From contig CP072532.1 in the NCBI GenBank assembly GCA_021730225.1, positions 641,230-705,229 of the forward strand: a stretch of 64,000 nt of DNA. The letters are read 5' to 3'. A program made the translations under genes and the position numbers. The notes beneath the pieces were generated by a model. That model was not told the DNA's origin. It saw only the letters and a program-made list of their open reading frames with translations, and made no database searches. Shown piece by piece: positions 27,170 to 36,645 of this stretch (positions within the stretch are counted from its first letter, which is position 1; every line of letters begins with the position of its first letter). This DNA comes from Candidatus Vesicomyidisocius sp. Agig_15_S12 (lineage in GTDB: Bacteria; Pseudomonadota; Gammaproteobacteria; PS1; Pseudothioglobaceae).

Positions 27170-28130
27170 TAGTTGCTAAATATTTCTGACTCTTCGTTTT
27201 ATCAGGTTTAAATTTATAAAAACCTTTTATTCATTGTAATTTATCACTCATACCCCAATTTTTATCAAAAATTTGCATAACCAATTCTAGATAATTACAT
27301 ATAAGCACTAAATCAAAACCACTACCTAATAATACTTTTACTCTATCAAGTATATCTTAAATAAAGCACACACCTTGCATAAATAAATCATCAATAAAAT
27401 AACACCTATATACTTAAACTGGTTATGTAAAATATCCTTAATTCATTTAACTGAAAAGCCATGCGGGCTTATAATCTACTTGAGTATAAACAACACGAGT
27501 AAACATAAAGTTAATAAAGTCCATAAGTAATTTACTCTTTAAGAGTTTCATATCTCGTAATAAATCATTTATAAACCCATTATCTACTAGCAAAAGTCAA
27601 GTGTAAATCTACTATAACAAATTCATACCCAGAAAATGCTTACCGACAACACTTCATACCCCACCACTTTATGCATTCCATTAATTAAAACTACCTGATA
27701 ATTTTATAATACATAAGAATTAAAATGAAAAGCTCTGTTATCAATAACTTAGTAGGTATCGTAATTAACATCTACCACAGATGCAAAAGAACAATCTACG
27801 ACAATATCTAGTAATTCATACGCCAATACAAAACCACAAGAAAATACTTTATTTATAGCTATATTTATATATTTATTACACAATAATCCCAATATTTCCA
27901 TAGCTAATAAATGGGTAAACCCTTACCTTAAACGCTGTATCAGTCCACCTTCGTAATCAACAGCAATAAACGAATTTTTATTAACTTTACGAATATCTTT
28001 AATTAATAAAGTCATTACTAAACCCCGATAATCACATATAGGAACACGCTAGCAATACCATTTTAAAAAAAATAAACAACATGAGTTTATCTAAATAAGT
28101 ATTTAATATTTTACTCGCCTAACATTGCAA
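27170..28130 (-). pseudogene. nagZ: Decayed beta-N-acetylhexosaminidase gene (nagZ)
   Basis: Read on the minus strand in shifting frames, this stretch aligns in order with NagZ. NSFIAVDYEGGLIQRLR corresponds to the family's VDQEGGRVQRF block. It is followed by GFTHLLAM, then CGFVLAYELLDIVVDCSFAS and VVDVN (family: SFAPVLDVN), then LINGMHK, VVYTQVDYKP (family: IYxxxDxxP), and finally GSGFDLVLICN (family: AGCDMxLxCN). Several stops and frameshifts interrupt it. NagZ removes GlcNAc in peptidoglycan recycling, so its loss suggests that recycling has been abandoned or never needed in this host setting. Confidence 0.88.
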
Positions 28131-28540
28131 TCAAAACATACTATTATAATTACAATTACTCACATTACTCCATTCAAGATTATTTATAATATCATTTGAT
28201 GATAAGCATATAAAATATTTTATAGAGACAAAAAATTCATTCTTATTAGAACTCCCAATCAGGATTATCAAGCTATCTAATTCAAATTAATATCCAGTCT
28301 CTATTAGCTTGTTTAGTAAATAATTATTTTAAATAAATTTAACCTATTCGTATTCTAGCAATAAGTATAACGCCTAAATAAGTATAACACCTAGTTTTTC
28401 ATTATTACTAATGTTTTCACCAATTTCAAACGTCCAATTGACAGCTTCTACCTCTATCATGCCGTCAATTAAAATTTAGTAGGATTTATACAAGACATTA
28501 TTTTAGTAATAATCCAAAATTTGAATGTTAATATTAATGT
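28131..28540. other. Gene-free stretch with a near-perfect tandem repeat
   Basis: The stretch lies upstream of the nagZ remnant and downstream of rlmD. ATAAGTATAACGCCT at 28361-28375 is nearly repeated (ATAAGTATAACACCT) at 28378-28392. A minus-strand frame around 28455 (beginning MIEVEAVNWTFEIGE) could be a remnant of another gene, but I cannot name it. Confidence 0.45.
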
Positions 28541-29860
28541 TTATCGTTTAGTAAATAAAGCAATAGACTCCACATGAGAAGTTTGAGGGAACATGTCTAT
28601 CACCCCTGCCGTTTCAAGCGTAAACCCAACTTCAATTAACTTAAGCGTATCACGAGCCAATGTTGCAGGATTACATGATACATATACCAATCTTGTTATA
28701 CCTAATTTAGGTAATAATTCTACAATTTCAATTGCACCAGATCTAGATGGATCAATCAATGCTTTATTATAAGTCTTTCCTTTAAACCATTCAAAATCTA
28801 CCACTTCTTTACATAAATCTGACTTATAAAAATCAACATTATTAATGCTATTTTTTTCAGCATTATACTTTGCCCTTTCAACCAATCCTAAATCACCTTC
28901 AATACCCACTACATATTTAGCATATCTTGCAATTGGCAAAGTAAAATTACCCAAACCGCAGAATAAATCAATCACCTTATCAGATTCATTAAGTTCAAGT
29001 AATTCTACTGCTAGACTAACCATTTGTTGATTAAGTTTAAAGTTTACTTGAACAAAATCAATGGGTAAAAATTCTATAATAATATTATGATTAGAATGTG
29101 AATACGTTAGTACAGCAGGTTCATCTAATGGTTTTACACTATCTAAACCAGCACTTTGGGTATAAAAAGTAATGTTCAATTCTTGAGCGCAATCTGCTAA
29201 TACTTTTTTATCTTTTACGCTAAAAGATTCAAGATGTCTTAAAATAAGTACTATATCACTCTCAGAAATTACCGCTTCAAATTGCGGAATACTAGATTTA
29301 ATACTAAGTCTTTCAATACAATTAGCAAGTACTTCAAGATGTTCCCCTATTGATGGATGCAACACCTCACAACGACTCATATTAGTGATAAATGAAGATT
29401 TTCTTTCTCTAAACCCAATCAACACCTTGTCTTTTTTAGCAACATATCGAATACCTAATCTAGCTTTACGACGATAACCCCAACTTTGAAATTGAAGAGA
29501 TTTTAGCCAAGTTTCCGGTTCAACTTTAGCCTGCCTAGCAAATACCTCTTTTAACCATCTACTTTTAACTTTTATTTGGTCTTCGCTGGATAAATTCTGA
29601 AATGAACAACCACCACAAATACCAAATACATCGCACTTTGGTTTCATTCTATTGCCTGCTGGTTTTAATATTTCTTTAGCATCAGCCTCTTCAAATTTTG
29701 CACATGAAAATGTACGATTAGCAATCACTAATTCACCCGGTAATGCATCACTCACAAAAATTACTTTGTCTTCAAGATGTGCAATCCCTCTCCCCTCATG
29801 AGAAAATGATTCTATATTTAACTCATAAATTTTAGGATCTAATTTTCTTCTTCTTCTCAT
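28541..29860 (-). CDS. rlmD: 23S rRNA (uracil-1939-C5)-methyltransferase
   Basis: RlmD (RumA) methylates U1939 of 23S rRNA using SAM. An N-terminal TRAM domain (about 1-65) precedes the [4Fe-4S]-binding cysteines CDVFGICGGC near 76-85. The SAM site VIDLFCGLGNFTLPIA lies near 295, and the catalytic block YVSCNPATLARD has the nucleophilic Cys near 397. The length of 439 residues is normal. In many gammaproteobacteria rlmD neighbours relA and cysM; neither is here. Confidence 0.95.
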   Translation of the reverse strand: MRRRRKLDPKIYELNIESFSHEGRGIAHLEDKVIFVSDALPGELVIANRTFSCAKFEEADAKEILKPAGNRMKPKCDVFGICGGCSFQNLSSEDQIKVKSRWLKEVFARQAKVEPETWLKSLQFQSWGYRRKARLGIRYVAKKDKVLIGFRERKSSFITNMSRCEVLHPSIGEHLEVLANCIERLSIKSSIPQFEAVISESDIVLILRHLESFSVKDKKVLADCAQELNITFYTQSAGLDSVKPLDEPAVLTYSHSNHNIIIEFLPIDFVQVNFKLNQQMVSLAVELLELNESDKVIDLFCGLGNFTLPIARYAKYVVGIEGDLGLVERAKYNAEKNSINNVDFYKSDLCKEVVDFEWFKGKTYNKALIDPSRSGAIEIVELLPKLGITRLVYVSCNPATLARDTLKLIEVGFTLETAGVIDMFPQTSHVESIALFTKR

Positions 29861-29885
29861 AAGTATTTATATCAATTTATTAAGC

Positions 29886-31010
29886 CTAATTGTCCAATAA
29901 TTCTACCCAATGTTTGACAGGGATTTTTGCTTCTTTTTGCAGATGAATTAAACAACCAATATTTGCAGTAACTATCATTTGAGGTTTGGCTATTTGTAAA
30001 TATTTTAACTTGTTAGTCCTTAGTTGTTTTGATAATTTTGGCTGAAAAATTGAATACGTACCTGCAGAACCGCAACATAAATGCGAATCAACAACAGGAG
30101 TTTGTTGATAACCAAGTGAATTTAAAATAGAACTAACCAATCCTCCTAATTGTTGACCGTGTTGTAATGTACAAGGCTCATGATAAATAATATTAACCCT
30201 TTCTAAATTAAGCTGATTTAAATTTTTATCAGCTAAAAATTCAGCAATATCTTTTGTTTTATTAACAATATGTTGTGCTTTTTGATAATAAGGATCTAGT
30301 CTTTCAAACATAGACACATAATCTTTAATCATTAATCCGCAACCACTAGCACTGACAATAATCATCTCAGCCTTAACTTTAAACCAAGCATCAATATTTT
30401 TCTTAATTTGAATCAAGGCATCATGATTAACGCTTAAATGTTGGTCAATAGCCCCGCAGCATTGTTTTTGTGGGGTTTCTATAGTTTCATAGCCTAATTT
30501 TGCTAGAATATTTTTAATACTATGGTTAATATTAGGCGCAAGAATAGGTTGCACACAACCTCCTAACAACAAAACCGTACCAATTTTTATAATAGGTTTG
30601 ATAGATTTTCCTTTGATTTGAGAATGTCTAAAAATAAATCCAATTGGATTAAAGAAAATAGGAGTAGTCAAAAATTGGCGGATACAATATCTATATACTT
30701 TCTGCCAAAGTGGACGTTTTTGTTCTACAAGCTTACGTCCAATATTCACTAATTGAACGTATTCCACGCCTGATGGACAAGTAGTTTCACACGACTTACA
30801 CGTTAAACAACGATCTAAATGGATAATGCTTTGCTTAGAAAAATGATGATTTTCTAAGGCCGATTTAATCAAATAAATACGTCCACGAGGTGAATCCAAT
30901 TCATTACCTAATAATTGATAAGTCGGACAAGTAGCCAAACAAAATCCACAATGTACACATTTTCTAATAATATTATTAGCTTCCATATTGCTGATTTTTA
31001 TCGTTTGCAT
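29886..31010 (-). CDS. glcF: Glycolate oxidase iron-sulfur subunit
   Basis: GlcF passes electrons from the flavin subunits of glycolate dehydrogenase towards the quinone pool. Two ferredoxin-type clusters are encoded near the N-terminus (CVHCGFCLATCP near 17 and CLTCKSCETTCP near 68). Two CCG domains follow, with CCGAIDQH near 178 and LCCGSAGTYS near 310. The 374 residues are slightly short for the family but complete. It overlaps glcE by one base and ends the glcDEF unit. Confidence 0.93.
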   Translation of the reverse strand: MQTIKISNMEANNIIRKCVHCGFCLATCPTYQLLGNELDSPRGRIYLIKSALENHHFSKQSIIHLDRCLTCKSCETTCPSGVEYVQLVNIGRKLVEQKRPLWQKVYRYCIRQFLTTPIFFNPIGFIFRHSQIKGKSIKPIIKIGTVLLLGGCVQPILAPNINHSIKNILAKLGYETIETPQKQCCGAIDQHLSVNHDALIQIKKNIDAWFKVKAEMIIVSASGCGLMIKDYVSMFERLDPYYQKAQHIVNKTKDIAEFLADKNLNQLNLERVNIIYHEPCTLQHGQQLGGLVSSILNSLGYQQTPVVDSHLCCGSAGTYSIFQPKLSKQLRTNKLKYLQIAKPQMIVTANIGCLIHLQKEAKIPVKHWVELLDN

Positions 31011-31543
31011 TAGTTAAAAATCCCTCTAGGATCAAAAACCTGTTTCAATTTTTTCTCAATCTGTTGGTGTAATACTGAATTATTTTTACGCTTAATAGGA
31101 GGCGTTAATTGATTAATATAAGTAGCTGGCATTACCTTAAAGCTAATTTGCATAATTAAAGCCAACTTTCCTTTTGAACCAACTAATAAACGCGCCACAT
31201 CATAACCTGCTACGTTTTTCATCACCTGACCACCAAAATTTAAATACGTCCCAGTACCGTCAATAATCTTCACTCCTAACACGCAATCTGACAAATCTTG
31301 AGCTCCTTGAGCATAAGCAGCTCCAATGCTTATATCTTCATTATCAGTATAAAAAGATAAGGCTTGATTGTTTATTTTAAGTTGTTTTTTAATCTGTGCA
31401 ATTGATGTACCTGCCTTAACACTAATTACCAAATCTTCAGCGTAATATTCCACAATACCAGAATAATCTAGCAATGTACTTTTAATATGTAAGCTACTAG
31501 ACTCCTTAACTAAAATTTGTAACTGTTGAAGTCTCGAATCCAT
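31010..31543 (-). CDS. glcE: Glycolate oxidase FAD-binding subunit GlcE, internally shortened
   Basis: At 177 residues this is about half of typical GlcE (E. coli about 350). The N-terminal FAD_binding_4 part is recognisable, with FGGQVMKNVAGYDVARLLVG near 105-125 and the following SKGKLALIMQISFKVMP. The large central substrate/FAD-C part is missing, and the sequence runs directly into the normal C-terminal tail KLKQVFDPRGIFN. The frame is open and the gene overlaps both glcD and glcF by one base. This looks like an in-frame deletion retained in an otherwise intact operon. Confidence 0.85.
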   Translation of the reverse strand: MDSRLQQLQILVKESSSLHIKSTLLDYSGIVEYYAEDLVISVKAGTSIAQIKKQLKINNQALSFYTDNEDISIGAAYAQGAQDLSDCVLGVKIIDGTGTYLNFGGQVMKNVAGYDVARLLVGSKGKLALIMQISFKVMPATYINQLTPPIKRKNNSVLHQQIEKKLKQVFDPRGIFN

Positions 31544-32973
31544 TAAAAACGCTCTAGTTCTGGGTATGGTAATTCACCACGATGTACATGCATCGCACCC
31601 AACTCAGCACAGCGATGTAATTCTGGCACTGCTTTGCCAGGATTAAGTAATGAATTCTCATCAAAAACGTGTTTAATTTTGTGAAAAATTTCTAATTCTT
31701 GTGTGTTAAATTGATGACACATAGCATTTAATTTTTCTACACCGACACCATGCTCACCCGTAATTGTACCTCCCATATCCACACTAAGTTTTAAAATTTC
31801 AGTACCAAATTCTTCAGTTCTTTCTAACTCTCCTGTCACATTAGCATCATATAAAATAAGTGGATGTAAATTACCATCACCAGCGTGAAAAACATTAGCA
31901 ACTCTAAGTTTATATTTCTTGCTCAACTTGTGAATTTTTTCCAACATATCCGCCAAATGACGACGCGGAATAGTGCCGTCCATACAATAATAATCAGGAG
32001 ATAGCGTACCTACTGCAGAAAAAGCAGACTTACGTCCTTTCCAAAAATTAAGTCGTTCTTCTTCACTTTCAGATACTTTCAAAGTCGATGCTCCTGATAA
32101 AATTTTTAACACATTATCAAGCTCTAATTGAACTTGTGTCTGTATGCCATCAAGTTCACAAAGTAATAACGCCTTAGCATCTAGTGGATAACCCACTTTA
32201 GCAAATCCTTCAGCTGCCTTAATAGCAAAACTGTCCATCATTTCTAACCCAGCAGGAATAATACCTGCCTTAATAATATTAGTCACTGCATTAGCACAAT
32301 CTCGAACAGAATCAAACCCTGCCATTACCATCTTAACAAATGCAGGATTTGGCGTGAGCTTAACTGTAACTTCAGTAATAACACCTAACAAACCTTCAGA
32401 ACCATTCATTAGTGCCAATAGTCCTAACCCATCATCTTGACAAGATAATATTAATTCATCGCCATCGATAGTTAACATTCTAATTGCTTCGACATTATGC
32501 ACTGTTAACCCATATTTTAAACAATGCACTCCACCAGAATTTTCAGACACATTACCACCAATTGTACAAGCAATTTGACTAGATGGATCTGGAGCATAAT
32601 ACAATCCATATTGTGCAACTGCTTCACTAATAGCAATATTCCTTACACCTGGCTCAACCACAGCCAATTGATTTTCAACATCAATTAATTTCACCTTATT
32701 TAATTTAGACAACCCTAAAACAATAGATTTTTCAAGTGGCGTCGCCCCGCCCGATAAGCCCGTTCCTGCACCCCGTGTTACAACTGGTATTTTATTAATC
32801 TTACAAATTTTTAATACTTGCTTAATTTGCACAATATCATCTGGCAATACTACTGCCAAAGGCTTTTGCCTGTACACACTTAGACCATCACATTCAAATG
32901 GACGTGTATTTTCCTTAGACGTAAGTACAATACCCTTAGGAAAGGCACGAGATAATTGATTAACAATTGTCAT
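31543..32973 (-). CDS. glcD: Glycolate oxidase subunit GlcD
   Basis: GlcD is the catalytic FAD subunit oxidising glycolate to glyoxylate. The FAD_binding_4 motif VTRGAGTGLSGGATP lies near residue 60, PDPSSQIACTIGGNVSENSG near 118, and the FAD-oxidase C-terminal block HAGDGNLHPLILYD with GTITGEHGVGVEKL near 365-410. The 476-residue length is normal. It starts the glcDEF operon and is divergent from the glyoxylate aminotransferase gene, so both sets are probably controlled from the shared 50-base intergenic region. Confidence 0.95.
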   Translation of the reverse strand: MTIVNQLSRAFPKGIVLTSKENTRPFECDGLSVYRQKPLAVVLPDDIVQIKQVLKICKINKIPVVTRGAGTGLSGGATPLEKSIVLGLSKLNKVKLIDVENQLAVVEPGVRNIAISEAVAQYGLYYAPDPSSQIACTIGGNVSENSGGVHCLKYGLTVHNVEAIRMLTIDGDELILSCQDDGLGLLALMNGSEGLLGVITEVTVKLTPNPAFVKMVMAGFDSVRDCANAVTNIIKAGIIPAGLEMMDSFAIKAAEGFAKVGYPLDAKALLLCELDGIQTQVQLELDNVLKILSGASTLKVSESEEERLNFWKGRKSAFSAVGTLSPDYYCMDGTIPRRHLADMLEKIHKLSKKYKLRVANVFHAGDGNLHPLILYDANVTGELERTEEFGTEILKLSVDMGGTITGEHGVGVEKLNAMCHQFNTQELEIFHKIKHVFDENSLLNPGKAVPELHRCAELGAMHVHRGELPYPELERF

Positions 32974-32984
32974 ATATAAGCAAT

Positions 32985-33015
32985 TATAATAGTTTCTTTA
33001 AATTTATTAAAGAAA
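32985..33015 (+). promoter_or_regulatory. Candidate promoter and leader hairpin of the aminotransferase gene
   Basis: TATAAT at 32985-32990 is a plausible -10 box for the rightward gene. It is followed by a perfect 9-bp stem (32993-33001 with 33007-33015, loop of five) immediately ahead of the start at 33024. The hairpin abuts the likely ribosome-binding site, so it could affect translation. No clear -35 box is visible. Confidence 0.35.
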
Positions 33016-33023
33016 AAAGAATT

Positions 33024-34139
33024 ATGCAATCATTTAATCCACCAGTAAGGACTCTCATGGGATCAGGTCCTTCTGATGTACATCCAAGAATCTTATCCGC
33101 TATGGCGAGACCTACTATTGGACATCTTGACCCTGTTTTTGTAGCTATGATGGATGAAATCAAAGAAGGCTTAAAAACTATCTTTAAAACCGATAATAAA
33201 TTAACCATGCCTATATCAGCGCCTGGTTCAGCTGGAATGGAAGCTTGCTTCACTAATTTAGTTGAGCCTAACGATAAGGTGATTGTTTGTATTAACGGCA
33301 TATTTGGTATGCGTATGAAAGAGAATGTAACTCGCTTGGGAGGCGAGGCAATTATTGTTAAAGATAATTGGGGTGAAGCAGTCAGTGCTGACAAGCTAGA
33401 ACATGCTTTAAAAAATAACCCAAATGCCAAAATTGTCGCTTTTGTACACGCTGAAACTTCAACAGGTGCTCAATCTGATGCCAAAATCTTATGTAAACTT
33501 GCACACCAATATGACTGTATCACTATTGTGGATGCAGTTACTTCTTTAGGTGGTACTGAGTTGTATGTTGACGAATGGGAAATTGATGCAATTTATTCAG
33601 GCACACAAAAATGTTTATCCGCCATGCCAGGTATTTCACTTATTAGCTTCGGTAAGCGTGCCATTCAAAAACTCAACAAACGAAAAATATCTGTTAACAG
33701 TTGGTTTCTAGACCTTAATTTAATCATGAACTATTGGAATGGAGGCAGTAAACGTACTTATCATCATACTGCACCTGTTAATACGTTATACGGTTTACAC
33801 GAATCATTGGTAATGATATTAGAAGAAGGCGTTGAGAATTCTTGGGTGCGCCATAAAAAAAATCACGAACTATTAAAAAATGGTTTAGAAGCAATGGATA
33901 TTAATTTTTTAGTGAATAAAAAAGACCGCTTACCACAATTAAATTCTGTGCTTATACCTAAAGGTTATGATGACGAAAAAATTCGCTCTATCCTACTTAA
34001 TGATTATAATCTTGAAATTAGTGCAGGTCTTGGTTCTTATACTGGTAAAATTTGGCGTATCGGTTTAATGGGTTTTTCCTCAAGAAAAGAAAATATTGTT
34101 TTATGCCTATCAGCACTTAAGGAAATTTTAAGAAAATAG
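33024..34139 (+). CDS. Serine/alanine-glyoxylate aminotransferase (class V)
   Basis: This fold-type I PLP enzyme transaminates glyoxylate to glycine with Ser or Ala as donor. I chose the start at 33024 (MQSFNPPVRTLMGSGPS) because homologues begin there; the frame is open back to 32967 but overlaps glcD. The N-terminal LMGSGPSDVHPRIL block, the cofactor Asp in TIVDAVTSLGG, and the PLP-binding Lys in SGTQKCLSAMPG are all present. It is divergent from glcDEF, forming a glycolate to glyoxylate to glycine module. Confidence 0.92.
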   Translation: MQSFNPPVRTLMGSGPSDVHPRILSAMARPTIGHLDPVFVAMMDEIKEGLKTIFKTDNKLTMPISAPGSAGMEACFTNLVEPNDKVIVCINGIFGMRMKENVTRLGGEAIIVKDNWGEAVSADKLEHALKNNPNAKIVAFVHAETSTGAQSDAKILCKLAHQYDCITIVDAVTSLGGTELYVDEWEIDAIYSGTQKCLSAMPGISLISFGKRAIQKLNKRKISVNSWFLDLNLIMNYWNGGSKRTYHHTAPVNTLYGLHESLVMILEEGVENSWVRHKKNHELLKNGLEAMDINFLVNKKDRLPQLNSVLIPKGYDDEKIRSILLNDYNLEISAGLGSYTGKIWRIGLMGFSSRKENIVLCLSALKEILRK

Positions 34140-34210
34140 TAAAGTAAGTCATATTTACAGTGAAAGAAGTAAAAATAGTTAATAAATCAATTCTAATTGA
34201 ACACTAATAT

Positions 34211-34232
34211 ATTAGTTAAGTATTAGTTAAGT
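34211..34232. repeat. 11-bp tandem duplication
   Basis: ATTAGTTAAGT is present twice head to tail at 34211-34221 and 34222-34232, in the gap between the aminotransferase and ferredoxin genes. The rest of that gap (34140-34419) holds no gene that I recognise. Confidence 0.8.
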
Positions 34233-34419
34233 TCAAGAACTTTATTTATAAAAATAAAACCAAATCTGATGTTAAAGGACAAAGGATTATATTATACGGG
34301 TTTAACAAAAAAAAGTTGGTCCTAATATGGGACACTTAACCAAAAAATACAAATTTAGATTTAATTAACTCATGTATTAAATTTTTATAATAAATCAATC
34401 AAAGAATAGATAATTTTCA

Positions 34420-34719
<300 letters not shown>

Positions 34720-34770
34720 TTAATTAGATTAGGTATCATAATTGTTTTTCACCAGCCATATTTGGTTTAT

Positions 34771-35053
34771 GTGATACATCTATTAATATTAATTATTTTA
34801 TTACCATCGCAAGTTACATTAGAATAGGGGTTATATCCAAATTTACACAACAATCAAAGTGGTATTATTGTCAAACTTGAGTTAGAAAAAACACCACTAA
34901 CAGTGATTAATTTTGTGGGTTTAATACTCAAACATCTAGACTGAAATGTCTTTTCACAATGGGTTTAAAATTCTATAAAGGTGAAAAGCGAATAATTATT
35001 GTCCTTTTTAGCCAAATCTATAGCAATAGCACAGGTGTTACTATTCTATAAAA
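34771..35053 (+). pseudogene. Remnant of a cyclophilin-type peptidyl-prolyl isomerase gene
   Basis: Starting from a GTG with a signal-like stretch (IHLLILIILLPSQVTLE), the translation hits stops. It includes SGIIVKLELEKTPLTVINFVGL, which matches the beta-strand and helix block of cyclophilins (family pattern: GxIxIELxxxKAPxTVxNFxxL). In another frame GLKFYKGEK corresponds to YDGxxFHR, and further on SNSTGVTI corresponds to the DPTGTG loop. The open reading is broken and the total length is about half of a complete gene. It lies upstream of mraY. Confidence 0.75.
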
Positions 35054-35110
35054 TAGTATTTTAATTTTTAAGTTAGAATTTCTATCAATTAACGATATTC
35101 ACTAAATTTT

Positions 35111-36196
35111 ATGTTTTTAGAATTAATCAACTTTATTACTCAATTTGATACCAAATTTAACGTCTTAAATTACTTAAATATTAGGGCTTTACTAGCCATG
35201 CTAAGTGCGTTATTTATTGGTCTTATATTGGGTCGTATTTTTATTAAAAGATTACGACAATGCCACATTAGCCAAGTAATTAGGACTGATGGCCCTAAAT
35301 CACATTTAATCAAAGCAGGTACACCAACCATGGGTGGTGTATTAATTTTATTTGCATTTATAGTTAGTATTTTAATTTGGGGCGATTGGTCTAATATCTA
35401 TCTATGGATTATTATTGTAACTTCTATCATATTTGGTGCAATTGGCTTTACGGATGACTACCTTAAAATAAAGCATAAATCATCAAATGGGTTAAGTTCT
35501 TCAATAAAATTTTTAACTCAATCATTGAGTGCTATTGTAATTAGCACTTGGATAATATTCATTTCTCAAAAAACTACTCAACCGCAATTGCTTATTCCAT
35601 TCTTTAATGATATAATATTACCATTAAGTATTTTTGATGTTTTGATATTGTCATTTTTTGTCATTGTTGGAAGCTCTAATGCGGTTAATTTAACTGATGG
35701 TTTAGACGGGCTTGCCATTATGTCAGTTATACTTATATCAGGAGCATTGGCTATTTTTGCTTATTTTAGTGGTAATTATAACTTCTCAAATTACCTTAAT
35801 ATGCCGTATATACCAGGTATCAACGAATTATTTATTATTTGTGCAGCGCTCATTGGTTCAAGTTTAGGATTTTTATGGTTTAATACTTATCCTGCTGAAA
35901 TATTTATGGGTGATATAGGATCATTATCTTTAGGAGCAATTTTAGCAGTAATTGCCATTATGATTCGCCAAGAAATTTTACTATTTATTATGGGAGGGGT
36001 GTTTGTAGCTGAAACCTTATCCGTGATTATTCAAGTAAGCTACTACAAACGATATAAAAAGCGCATTTTCCTAATGACACCACTTCATCACCACTTTGAA
36101 AAACAAAATATCTCTGAACCAAAAATTATTGTGCGTTTTTGGATAGTTACTTTAGTTCTGGTACTTATTGGCTTATCATCAATTAAAATACATTAA
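35111..36196 (+). CDS. mraY: Phospho-N-acetylmuramoyl-pentapeptide transferase
   Basis: MraY transfers phospho-MurNAc-pentapeptide to undecaprenyl phosphate, making lipid I. The 361-residue polytopic protein carries the catalytic Asp pair in GFTDDYLKI near residue 115, [10 protein letters not shown] near 195, [10 protein letters not shown] near 270, and the C-terminal PLHHHFE motif. It is intact, which implies that lipid I synthesis persists. It is separated by about 11 kb from rsmH and the other dcw remnants, with which it is normally clustered. Confidence 0.95.
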   Translation: MFLELINFITQFDTKFNVLNYLNIRALLAMLSALFIGLILGRIFIKRLRQCHISQVIRTDGPKSHLIKAGTPTMGGVLILFAFIVSILIWGDWSNIYLWIIIVTSIIFGAIGFTDDYLKIKHKSSNGLSSSIKFLTQSLSAIVISTWIIFISQKTTQPQLLIPFFNDIILPLSIFDVLILSFFVIVGSSNAVNLTDGLDGLAIMSVILISGALAIFAYFSGNYNFSNYLNMPYIPGINELFIICAALIGSSLGFLWFNTYPAEIFMGDIGSLSLGAILAVIAIMIRQEILLFIMGGVFVAETLSVIIQVSYYKRYKKRIFLMTPLHHHFEKQNISEPKIIVRFWIVTLVLVLIGLSSIKIH

Positions 36197-36198
36197 AT

Positions 36199-36645
36199 AT
36201 GGACATATTGGATAAATGGGACGAACGTTACTTATCACTAGCAAAAAAAGTTTCTACCTGGTCAAAAGACCCTTCTACACAAGTAGGTGCAATTACCGTT
36301 GGCCGTAAAAAAGAGGTACTTTCTCAGGGATTTAATGGATTTCCACGAGGAATTCATGATACTGATAAACGATATAATAATAGAGAAATTAAGTACAAAT
36401 TCGTGGTTCATGCAGAAATGAATGCCATTTATAATGCCACATACTCCGGTACCTCGCTTGATAGAGCAACTTTATATGTTTATGGATTACCTATTTGTTC
36501 AGAATGTGCCAAAGGCATTATTCAAGTTGGCATTAAAAGAGTAGTAATTGAAAATTCAAAAGAATTAGATAATTGGAATCAAAGTATTAAACTTTCACAA
36601 GAAATGTTTAATGAAACTGGCATTAAACTGATTATTAAAATATGA
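36199..36645 (+). CDS. dCMP deaminase family protein
   Basis: The 148-residue protein has the zinc site of the cytidine/deoxycytidylate deaminase family: HAEMNAI with the catalytic Glu near residue 75, and a PICSECAKG Cys pair near 98. The block [10 protein letters not shown] and NGFPRGIHD are typical of dCMP deaminases, which supply dUMP for thymidylate synthesis. It sits tightly between mraY and prfC, overlapping prfC by four bases. Confidence 0.9.
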   Translation: MDILDKWDERYLSLAKKVSTWSKDPSTQVGAITVGRKKEVLSQGFNGFPRGIHDTDKRYNNREIKYKFVVHAEMNAIYNATYSGTSLDRATLYVYGLPICSECAKGIIQVGIKRVVIENSKELDNWNQSIKLSQEMFNETGIKLIIKI

